From Prostheceraeus crozeri (Eukaryota > Platyhelminthes > Polycladida > Euryleptidae): 64,000 nt of DNA. The stretch covers positions 558,001-622,000 of the forward strand of contig CAJQUW010015391.1 of NCBI GenBank assembly GCA_907163375.1, read 5' to 3'. Positions 12,698-20,838 of this stretch are shown here, in pieces (position 1 is the stretch's first letter; every line of letters begins with the position of its first letter). Both the position numbers and the translations under genes were made by a program. The notes beneath the pieces were generated by a model, which was given only the letters and a program-made list of their open reading frames with translations, was not told where the DNA came from and did not search any database.

Positions 12698-13227
12698 ACG
12701 ACTCAACTGACCAAATTGGTCAAAAAGACCAAAGTTGTTCAGAATCATGTGAAACAAACTTCTATCAAGGTTTCAGGTTGAAATTCGTCCAAAAAATTTT
12801 TTCGAAAATGTTTCACTACGGTGGTCTCGACACTTAGGATTTTTTCAAGTCCAAATGTGAAATGTCGCTTTTCTTTTATCCAACTTTGACGATGAATAGC
12901 GGAGGATTGGAAGTGAATGAAGAGCTCGGGTTTCTTTTAAGGGCAAGACCGCGCTTTGTTCTCCGGGATTCACTCTTTTCAGATGCGTGGCAGGCTCCGT
13001 TTCCAAATGAGAGCCTGTTAAAAATCGAGTTTTTGCGCATTTTCCAAGATTTTGGAACTTTTTGAAAAAACGACCGAGTGTTTTAACTCGGCTTCTGGTC
13101 ATCGTAGAGGGTCGAGGGATGACTTAAATGAAAGGGGAGAGCGAGAAAACGTGACACTCAAAATTTGGAGTCAATCGGAGCACTAGAACCGGAGATAGAC
13201 GGGTTTAAAGTTTTTGGATGATGGGTA

Positions 13228-13311
13228 TTACGTCATCAGCTGATCGCCACACACTATATAAGCGGGTACCGACAGAGACTTTTCATTTAGAGGAGAGCGA
13301 TTGTCAAAGGT
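13228..13311 (+). promoter_or_regulatory. element promoter in left arm: CRE, E-box, TATA box and splice donor
   Basis: Four elements lie in tight order: TTACGTCA (inverse of the ATF/CREB-type TGACGTAA) at 13228-13235, CAGCTG E-box at 13237-13242, TATATAAG at 13255-13262, and CAAAG/GTAGGT, a strong 5' splice-site match, with GT at 13310-13311. A start site ~30 bases after the TATA box would give a very short untranslated leader exon ending at that donor, directing transcripts inward. The motifs are seen directly; their use is inferred. Confidence 0.55.
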
Positions 13312-13679
13312 AGGTCGTCTCTCTGAGCTCCGATGATAGCTTCGGACATTCCAAATTCCGGGTTTCTGTAAGAAACCGACTTAGAAAATTTCATTGCTGA
13401 TATCAGCTAAGGCGTCAGACTTAGAGGTTCGCCAGGAGATGGCCTTCGTCTCCAGGCCATAAAAGACTCCAAAACTTTAAAGGCTTGTAACTTTGCTTCT
13501 ACAAGTCCGTTTGACTTGATTCAAAAAAGGTTAGGTTGCCATTGACCTGCTCTAAGCGATAGACTACTTATACAATTTCATAAGTAGTGCTAAAAAGTTG
13601 AAAAATTTTAAATTCACTAGTTTTGGAGGTTTTCTCGGGTTTTCGACCCTGCTGAAGTCAACTAGATGATTTTTAATTA

Positions 13680-14330
13680 TGTCTGAGCCAGTCTTCTCAT
13701 GGCATAAGCGGCTTTTCACTGAAAGCGAGCACGACACGGAGAGTTTTGCTGTAATATTCCACTGACAGGGTGTTCCTTCGGGACGGCGGACGATGCCGTA
13801 GTGATAAGTGTGGCAAGGGAGTGTGTCATAGTTTAGACCGAAACCGCTGGGGCAACTCATGTCTCATGTTGGGCATTTGACACAGTTCTCAACGTAGCAC
13901 TTTGAACGCCAATCGGTTGAGTCTTAGCTATCTTGTCATGGGTGGCCTCTAAACATCTCCATTGCAAAACCCTGGTGAATCAAGCTCTCTACGGCTTGCT
14001 ATAAAGCTGATCAAAGTCTGCCAACCTCTTACCAACTCCGCCGGTTTTCATGTCTGGCGATCAAGTCATGGACGGTGCAAGTCACGGAGATTTTCGGTGT
14101 GATACTTCCTGTGGGCGGGCGTTCTTTCGAGACAGCGGTGAAGTCCGTAGCGATGAGTACTGCACGGGACGTGGGCAATGGTAATCCTTGTGGAACCTCT
14201 CTGCGTCATGTTTGCAAGTGGTTGCCTTTCGTCTCAACGTTGTACTCTGACCGCCAGGGCGACATTTAGCTATCTGCCACAGGTTACCTCATAAAATCTC
14301 CATTGCACTTGTCTCCCGACAGTTGGCCAA
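13680..14330 (+). repeat. diverged ~340-bp dimer in left arm (mirrored near 25835-26480)
   Basis: Two successive blocks share a recognisable order of motifs: CACGGAGA-TTT, then a G-rich segment with CGGGACGG or CGAGACAG, CCGTAG-GAT, TCTCAACG, GACCGCC or GAACGCC, TAGCTATCT and ATCTCCATTGCA. The second copy is clearly diverged from the first. Short frames (64 and 98 codons) run through the blocks, but I see no known domain. Confidence 0.5.
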
Positions 14331-14479
14331 CCATGCGAGAATGAACCATCAGTTCTTCTTGTCTCTATCACGGAGACGAAATGATGAAGGAATGAAGGGA
14401 GGACATTCATGCGCCACACGCAACACATCACAGACTTCTCTCTTTGCTAGTGAACAAGCTCTTGTCAGTATCGTGCAAA

Positions 14480-15250
14480 GGTTTTACTGCATCACAGGTT
14501 GATTTATAGTTAGAAAAGTTTGATCATGATGTTTTATGAAACATATGTCATAAAGTGTAAGCGCTAGTGTAGTCAAGTAGTTTTACTGTGACGTACGTTT
14601 GTGAAAGTATAGTTTGATCATCGAACTTTATTCGTGAGTGTCATCAGAAAGTGTATCATGGATTGTAAAAGCAAAGTTTAGTATAGTCAAATATTTTTAC
14701 TGTAACACAGGCTGATGTATAGTTAGAAAGTTTGATCATGACGTTTATTCGTGAGTGTCGTCAGAAACTGTATCATGTTGTACAAAGGTTTTACTGCAGC
14801 ACAGGTTGATGTATAGTTAGAAAATTTGATCATTGAAGTTGTATTCGTAAGTCTAATCAGAAAGTGCATCATGGTTTGCAAAGTTAGTGTAGTCAAGTAG
14901 TTTTACTGTGACACACGTTTGTAAAAGTAAAGTTTGATCATTGACGTTGTATTCGTAAGTCTAGTCAGAAACTTTATCATGGTTTGTAAAAGTTTTACTG
15001 CAACACAGGTTGATGTATAGTTAGAAAAGTTTGATCATGATGTTTTATGAAACACACATGTCATGAAATGCAAGTGTTAGTGTAGTCAAATAATTTACCG
15101 CGACGCACGTTTGTGAAAATAAAGTTTGATCATTGACGTTGTATGACTGACCGAACTCATCACAACACTAGAAAGTTTTAGAAGGTTTTACTGCACAGTG
15201 TAGATTGTCTTGTAACTTACTTTCACAGTGTTAGAAAGTTTGATTGGAGA
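14480..15250 (+). repeat. tandem array of ~95-120-bp units in left arm (mirrored near 24830-25710)
   Basis: TTTGATCAT recurs at about 14519, 14612, 14732, 14827, 14934, 15030 and 15126, each time near TAGTTAGAAA or GTAAAGT and followed by GTTTTACTG(C/T)-ACACAGGTTGATG or TTTACTGTGACGCACG variants. The right arm has an additional copy of about 117 bp. Subterminal tandem repeats of this kind are common in large DNA elements and may bind element proteins, though no function is shown here. Confidence 0.8.
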
Positions 15251-16915
15251 CAGTTGCCAAATGTTTCCCTATTAGAAAATTCAAACTTCATGACTGTTAG
15301 ATTCGCTTCATCAGGTTTACTAAAAGCAGTTTTCTACTGCAATGAGAGTTTAGAATGTTATATGAAAACAGTGTTCGCCACAGCACTAGAAAGTTTTTAT
15401 CTTCAGTTGAGATCCAGACTGCAGTGTGTAAAATGTTTTATGTGACAGTCTTTTCACAAACGGTGAAGTGTAAATTCAGAGTGAATACATCTGTTAGGTA
15501 GTCATTGACTTTGGATGTGAAGTAAAGCGAATCTGTGTACAGAATGAATTGAATATTAGACAACGCATGCAAGTTTTTGACGACTTGAGTGGTTGAAACC
15601 AAGTCTAAGTTTAACATGTTGGATATAAAAGTGAGATGGATAGGAATAAGTGTAGAATGTTTTATAAAACCAGATGTTGTCACACACGTTGAGTGTGATT
15701 CCATGACATTGAATCGCGTGGATTGTAAAGTCCATCATCCAAGGCTAGGCTCCTCTACGTATGGATTTAGGGTTTTATATCACATGTGTTAACCGTTCGT
15801 GTAGAATACGTGAAGCACATGTTCGCTTAAACGCAAATGTTGAAATAAGTTTTGTAAGAAGTCTTTGACAGGTTGTTGTGAAACGTCGCGAACGTTGAAA
15901 AAAGTTTTATAAAATGTTTCTGCAGTCACACTCGTTAGCGTACCAGCTTTACTAAATGTGCTGTTTGCCTTTATCAAATTGAATGCGTGTGTTTTGTAAA
16001 TAAAGACAGTGTGTTTGCACTCTGCATCGACAGCATACAAGTATAGACATAACAACTTGTTGTTAGTCGAATGCATATGAGATAGGAAACATTATGTGTG
16101 GGATAAAAAATCAACCTGCCAGATGAAGTGAAACACAAAAGTGTCACAACTACTAGTTTACGGGAAATAAAGGAGAACTGTGACAACGTTTACACTCATC
16201 ATAGACAGATGAACATACAAATCTGACATTCAAATGAAAGTCGTAAACATGAACTGCGGTGTAAGAAACTTTATGTCAACAACTTTATGTTGGTAAAACT
16301 TTCATAGATTGCAGTCACGTTGAAAGCTGATATAAAGACCTGTAGAAACGCATAAGTCTTAGTTCAAAGACTCGACCCTTGAACTCACACAATGAATACG
16401 TCTGTGTAGAAAAATCATTTGTAGGAAACAGCATTTTCTGTGTGAATGCAGACGATGTAAACATGACATTTAACATTAACATGACTTGCAATAGTCAACA
16501 TGCTGCCATTCAAAATGTTTATCATAAAACCTATCAGTGAAAAAAACCCTCCTGTGCCCACAAAGAATCATAAGTGCACTCTGACGCCTGTCTGTCGCAC
16601 TAGCACCTCAGCAGATAGAGTAGAGCACAAAGATGTACGCGCTCTCTCTCTGGCTACCGTCTGTCACATGAAACAGAGAGCTATCACATCTGTCCCAGGA
16701 TGCCGGAACGTATCGTAGCACCTGGCTGATTCCCACACAGCTCATTGCAATCGCGTCGAAGAGATTATCGTGGGCGCCTGAAAGGATTCTCACGTTGACA
16801 ATTCGTTACTGTCCACTCCGCGCGCGCGCAAGTCACCATTTGCTGTTAAAGCATGGACACTGCCGATTTGTTCAATTCTTCTATGTCTTGCTAGCCAGTC
16901 ACAAAAATGTGTGAG

Positions 16916-16924
16916 AAATATAAG
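16916..16924 (+). promoter_or_regulatory. TATA-like box before the 78-codon frame (left arm)
   Basis: AAATATAAG lies 45 bases upstream of the ATG at 16969, leaving room for a start site near 16948 and a short leader. The mirror copy is at 23855-23863 (minus). Confidence 0.45.
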
Positions 16925-16968
16925 GGAGACGTTCACACTCATTCATCAATTACAAGTCGTTTGAGGCA

Positions 16969-17205
16969 ATGTCTTTCGATATCGCTTTCTTTGACATGAG
17001 TCGAACCCTTGAGATCCGCTGTGGATGCAGGGTGAAGATGGGGAAAGTCTTTCTCCTGGCTGCTTTGCAGGCAGAGAAAGGCGAAGCAATTCGCTGCCCC
17101 GTCCATCTTATTCCACATGAGCTTGTGGAGAACCCTTTATTTAGGGATATGGCGCTAGAATATCTGGCGTTGCTGAGAATTCAGCGTCCAGAATACTTCG
17201 AGTAA
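16969..17205 (+). CDS. small 78-codon protein of the palindromic element (left arm copy)
   Basis: I do not recognise this protein. It starts MSFDIAFFDMSRTLEIRCGC and has a CGC pair near residues 18-20 and RCPVHLI near residues 42-48. That arrangement of C-x-C and C-x-x-H could bind a metal. The C-terminal half (ENPLFRDMALEYLALLRIQR) looks helical. A TATA-like box lies 45 bases upstream, the ATG is well placed, and the TAA sits in the loop of a perfect 11-bp hairpin. The predicted protein is identical in the other arm. Among the element's frames it has the best gene-like context. Small-protein function, expression and metal binding are inference only. Confidence 0.5.
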   Translation: MSFDIAFFDMSRTLEIRCGCRVKMGKVFLLAALQAEKGEAIRCPVHLIPHELVENPLFRDMALEYLALLRIQRPEYFE

Positions 17206-17236
17206 TCGAAGTATTCCATCGGTCCTTCCGAGGGCC
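17191..17236 (+). terminator. stop-codon hairpin plus 6-bp/4-base stem-loop after the 78-codon frame
   Basis: GAATACTTCGA (17191-17201) and TCGAAGTATTC (17206-17216) form a perfect 11-bp stem around GTAA, which contains the stop. Four bases later GGTCCT-TCCG-AGGGCC (17221-17236) forms a 6-bp stem (one G-T pair) with a 4-base loop. The second has the geometry of a histone-type mRNA 3' stem-loop but not its usual UUUC loop. A role in RNA 3' ends or stability is a guess. The mirror copy is at 23543-23588. Confidence 0.5.
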
Positions 17237-18706
17237 CGGTCACCAATTCGTTGGAGGCCACCCTATTAACAAAGAAAAGTTACAGACTGTGCCACACACA
17301 AACACTAGATTCAAGGATCTCTATCTTTCTTAGAAAATGAAGAAGCTCTTATTAAATTCATCTGATGAGAACTCAACTTCATGACAAGTGTTAAACTTGT
17401 CCAACACACATCTTCAAAGGTCTAACTGCCATGAAATCATCATGTTTAAAGTTTTAAGGCCCCTATGATAAGTAGCAAGGATCTTTTACATGATGTAAAA
17501 TATAAACGTGTGTAAGGAGAGGTGTTGACCTGAAGTCATGAATTTATTTCTTCCCTACCCCTCAAATGGAAAGAGTAAGGGTAGTGGAAGAATCATCAGA
17601 GCAACATGTTGTATAGTAATGCAGGCAATGACAGCCACGGTTGGACTTACAGATTTAGCCTTTTATATAACATACATCAACGATAACTGTTGCTGTAGAG
17701 TGTATACATGCATTTACTAACTTAGCCATTGGTGAATGACATAGCTAAATTGCTAAAGTCCATCATCTAAGGGGTAGGGTTACCTACCGTTGGATTTAGG
17801 GGATTTAGGGACTTAGGGATTTGGATAATACAGATGAACGATCTCTTTTAGTGTAGAATGCGTGAAGCATATGTTCGCTTTATAAAATGACTTTGAAGGT
17901 AAGACTTAATTTTCATGGTGAAAAGCCAGTTTTGATATCGTTGATGAGAGATAGTTACATACTCATTATGTTATACACTTTACATTTGATGTGGTCAGCT
18001 GAAAGGTGATTGATGCATGTTCAATAGAAGCGTTATATGTAACTTAGTGATTGGAATCATAAGTGTGTAAAGAATTGATGAGGAAAATATATAATAGTCA
18101 ACGCAGGAAGGTTTCTTGTTATCCAATCTAGGAATATATGATCCTCATTCATCAGTCAGTGTTGTATTTTAAAAGTCGTATGCTGACAGAGACATAAGTT
18201 TACTAAATTATACAGCAAAACTCCTAAATCCATCGGATAGGTGTCCCTGTGTTGAGATTTAAGGATTTAGCGTTTTAAAAGTGTAAGTTACATAGATAAA
18301 TCACTAAGTCCATAGCATAGTCAACCCTATGACAAGACTTAGCGTTTTATATGATCCATGTTAGTAATATCTGTTTGTGTAGAATGTGACTCAATGCGTT
18401 TAGTCAGATAATGTATCATCAATGTCATTCACTTGGTTAGATGATGAAGAAAGTGTGAGATAGAAGTGAAAGTGATCTCATAAAGTTAAGAACACATAGT
18501 AGTAGCATTGTAGGAATAAGTAAAGTGAATGTTATGTCGTATGAAATGAGTGATACAAGATTAGCTCGCATTGAATTGAATTGCTAGTGTAACAAACAAG
18601 CTGTGTGGGTTTCAATAACATATCATGGTCATACTGTGTTGTTTTCTTTTCACATAAAGTTGGGCTTTAAACAGAGTGGATTGGCTTAGTAATAAAGTTA
18701 CAACCA

Positions 18707-19130
18707 TGTCACTGTTTGTAAGTTAGGAATTTTATCAGAATCATTTCAGTGTTCAAGATAGGTAAAGCATAAAATAGTGTCACAAGCATTTCACTGTTTG
18801 TAACGTTAGAAATAAAGTTGATGTTTGTAAAGTTTGAAATCATGCTAGAATCCTTTCAGTGTGTAAGATAGGCGAAGTATAAAATAAAGTCAAGACCATG
18901 TCACTGTTTGTAAGTTAGGAATTTTATCAGAATCATTTCAGTGTTTAAGATAGGTAAAGTATAAAATAGTGTCACAAGCATTTCACTGTTTGTAACGTTA
19001 GAAATAAAGTTGATGTTTGTTAAGTTTGAAATTATGCTAGAATCCTTTCAGTATGTGTAAGATAGGGGACGTATAAAATAATGTTAGAATCCTTTCAGCA
19101 TTTGTAACGTTAGAAATAAAGTTGATGTGT
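18707..19130 (+). repeat. ~193-bp tandem repeat with two related sub-units, left arm (mirrored at 21649-22072)
   Basis: CACTGTTTGTAA recurs at about 18709, 18793, 18903 and 18987. Between copies are CCTTTCAGTGTGTAAGATAGG or TCATTTCAGTGTTCAAGATAGG-type phrases and GTATAAAATA. Two full higher-order units and a partial one are present. Confidence 0.8.
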
Positions 19131-19472
19131 GAGAACTGTATTCCAGTCATGGTTTAAGTGACAATGTGTGTGCATGTGTGTGTGAGGGATTGAGTTCAAC
19201 GTCATTGAGAGATATAGCTTTATGCGCTTCGTAAACGAACACTTAATAAGACGATGCGAGTCCAGTGAAAGCTTATACACTTGCACAAACACATAAAATT
19301 GAAATGTCATGGGAATGCAGTATTGAACTTTACAAGCATCCTTCGAATGAACCATTGAATCAAGCCTCTTCGAAAGTGAGCATGATATAAGAAAACATTC
19401 AAATGGTGTGAAGCCCCTAAGTATCATTGTGAGCATCTGTACGTTTATCATTCCATGTATTTTATCACACAC
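19110..19472 (-). other. 120-codon outward-reading frame, left arm (mirror at 21307-21669 plus)
   Basis: This frame reads MCDKIHGMINVQML and onward. It has no recognisable domain, is rich in S, H, T and hydrophobic residues, and runs into the adjacent tandem repeat at its C-terminus (HTHMHTHCH is a CA-repeat translation). The identical mirror copy follows from the palindrome. I list it for completeness and think it more likely non-coding. Confidence 0.2.
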
Positions 19473-19937
19473 TAGGAACTATTCAATCTTTTCATCTTCG
19501 GATACATTCAGTTCCCCTTCCATCACAACGAAGCGAGAATGTCCATTTATGGCAATCTTGACTCCCTGTGTCAGTCAGGAAAATTAGCGGTTGAGATTCC
19601 AAATATGGTGAGATGAAATCGTTTGAAGGAGACATGACCAAATTTGGACATTGGCATATTCTGTCTTTGTGAGAGAGAAGTATGTAAGGCGCTTCTCCCT
19701 ACCCAATGTCACTCCTGTTTCCTCCTTTCAACGGTGAGTCGTCTGACGTTTGCTATCAGACGTTCTAAGTTAGAGATTTAAAGTCAGATCTTACAGGCAT
19801 CACTGATACACTTTCTAACACTAGGGTCTTAAGGTTAGGGCCATCATTGTCTGTCCTATGCCATTTATTACAAACATGTTTCTGATAAACAGTGCTTTCT
19901 TGTGAGAATTGTAGTAAATAACTAACTTTTATCTTGC

Positions 19938-19939
19938 AG
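19938..19939 (+). promoter_or_regulatory. splice acceptor before the inner frame (left arm)
   Basis: ACTTTTATCTTGCAG is a good pyrimidine tract and AG acceptor, right in front of the frame that starts at 19941. The mirror copy is at 20840-20841. It fits a spliced gene that runs from the arm toward the palindrome centre, perhaps joined to the leader donor at 13310. Confidence 0.5.
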
Positions 19940-19940
19940 T

Positions 19941-20225
19941 TTGAACATGGTTTTATCAAAGTCTTCGCGCTACAGCGTCACAAGATGTTCATGCGATAAA
20001 GTATACAGAGGGACCGAATACAAAAAGCACTTGAGACAGGTGGAACACATTGGGGAGCATAAGAAGGTCTTTGAAATAAAGACCTGTGTCCATCATGCTG
20101 TGGAAGCAGACTCTGACTTTGTCGAATTTAGGAAAAGACATGACCAGTGTCCTAGTGCGTCTATTTCTTCAAAAAGTGGTTTGATGACTTGTATAGACGA
20201 AGGCAGGAGGAGAGGGCGGCTGTAA
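19941..20225 (+). CDS. inner element frame with a zinc-finger-like start (left arm copy)
   Basis: This open frame directly follows a strong splice acceptor, so it is probably an exon and need not begin at its first ATG (19947). Near its start it reads RCSCDKVYRGTEYKKHLRQV followed by EH, giving C-x-C and later H-x5-H with 12 residues between, a variant C2H2-like spacing. Further on are several H and C residues (TCVHHAVEAD, RHDQC). I do not recognise the family. The gene belongs to a fossil element that looks broken as a whole. An identical copy is in the right arm. Confidence 0.4.
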   Translation: MNMVLSKSSRYSVTRCSCDKVYRGTEYKKHLRQVEHIGEHKKVFEIKTCVHHAVEADSDFVEFRKRHDQCPSASISSKSGLMTCIDEGRRRGRL

Positions 20226-20590
20226 GACACATTGTCGACTTGGATGATGATGGGAGCGATCATAGCTTCATAGCGATCTTTGAGCAGCATGTAATGGGCT
20301 TGCTGTGATGCTTTCGCCTTCAACTCATCTCTATCTAGAGTTCTTGTTTGCTCGCGTATACCACCTTTCTTTGGCGTAGAAGTGTTAAGTGCCTCCTCTA
20401 CATGTTCACATGCGCGCTCAGATGCATGTTCAGATTCCTGATTACCACTCATGAAAACGGCTCTCACCTCCTGTACTTCCCCTTCCTCCTCACTGCTGCT
20501 TGTATCGCTGAGGAAATGATCGCTCCCATCATCATCCAAGTCGACAATGTGTCTTACAGCCGCCCTCTCCTCCTGCCTTCGTCTATACAA
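20093..20590 (-). other. 165-codon frame spanning the core and both arm edges
   Basis: The frame begins in the right arm (RRRQEERAAVRHIVDLDDDG), crosses the unique core with an acidic serine-rich stretch and a charged helical segment, then enters the left arm in antisense. Its last ~55 residues (from MIAPIIIQVDN) are therefore the reverse reading of sequence that is sense in the mirror copy: a chimera made by the palindrome junction. It has no ATG at its start. The arm and core portion may be genuine element coding sequence; the tail is not ancestral. Confidence 0.4.
20264..20515. other. unique 252-bp core of the palindrome
   Basis: This is the only part of the element not duplicated in the other arm. 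On the minus strand it encodes an acidic, low-complexity segment (SDTSSSEEEGEVQEV) and a helical, charged segment (TRTLDRDELKAKASQQAHYM), so it is probably the inner remainder of a gene that enters from the right arm. It marks the turn-around point where one element end was joined to an inverted copy of itself. Confidence 0.7.
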
Positions 20591-20838
20591 GTCATCAAAC
20601 CACTTTTTGAAGAAATAGACGCACTAGGACACTGGTCATGTCTTTTCCTAAATTCGACAAAGTCAGAGTCTGCTTCCACAGCATGATGGACACAGGTCTT
20701 TATTTCAAAGACCTTCTTATGCTCCCCAATGTGTTCCACCTGTCTCAAGTGCTTTTTGTATTCGGTCCCTCTGTATACTTTATCGCATGAACATCTTGTG
20801 ACGCTGTAGCGCGAAGACTTTGATAAAACCATGTTCAA
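20554..20838 (-). CDS. inner element frame with a zinc-finger-like start (right arm copy)
   Basis: The predicted protein is identical to the left-arm copy at 19941-20225 and it too is preceded by the TTGCAG acceptor (20840-20841). In this arm the gene runs toward the unique core. The product is not recognised; the Cys/His spacing is the only functional hint. Confidence 0.4.
   Translation of the reverse strand: MNMVLSKSSRYSVTRCSCDKVYRGTEYKKHLRQVEHIGEHKKVFEIKTCVHHAVEADSDFVEFRKRHDQCPSASISSKSGLMTCIDEGRRRGRL

Larger units (their letters stand above)
15730..18360 (+). repeat. family of recurring hairpin motifs (CTAARTCC...GAYTTAG-TTTTATAT) in left arm
   Basis: Short imperfect stem-loops recur near 15730-15785, 17640-17670, 17755-17820, 18215-18275 and 18305-18352. 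Each ends in a variant of GATTTAGSGTTTTATAT, and most begin with a complementary CTAAATCC or CTAAGTCC about 40 bases earlier. They recur in the right arm wherever the corresponding block is present. The spacing is irregular, so these are dispersed repeats and not a simple tandem array. Confidence 0.55.
12549..20263 (+). repeat. left arm of the palindrome (7,715 bp)
   Basis: The arm pairs with 20516-27866. For paired landmarks the coordinates sum to 40,779 throughout the inner part (for example 16969/23810, 17538/23241, 19110/21669 and 19941/20838), so the inner ~3.4 kb has no net length difference. Further out the sum shifts to about 40,160, reflecting tandem-repeat copy-number differences and one several-hundred-base block present in only one arm. 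Composition is less A+T-rich than the flanks. Short frames conserved in both arms prove little by themselves, because the arms are copies of each other. Confidence 0.9.

Noticed and set aside
12845-13860. Several 60-98-codon frames present in both arms near the tips (also 26302-27324)
   Set aside because: Being in both arms is automatic in a palindrome, they lack domains, and the best-separated pairs differ between arms without a sign of constraint.
14480-15250. CRISPR-like repeat array
   Set aside because: Units are long, imperfect and contiguous, with no constant-length spacers, and the genome is clearly animal.
17221-17236. True histone mRNA 3' stem-loop, implying a histone gene
   Set aside because: Stem length and loop size fit, but the loop is TCCG, not the usual TTTC type, and the upstream product is not a histone.
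20348-20686. 112-codon plus-strand frame across the palindrome core
   Set aside because: It is the antisense side of the core and of the coding frame in the arm; its tail duplicates the artefactual antisense tail of the minus-strand frame.
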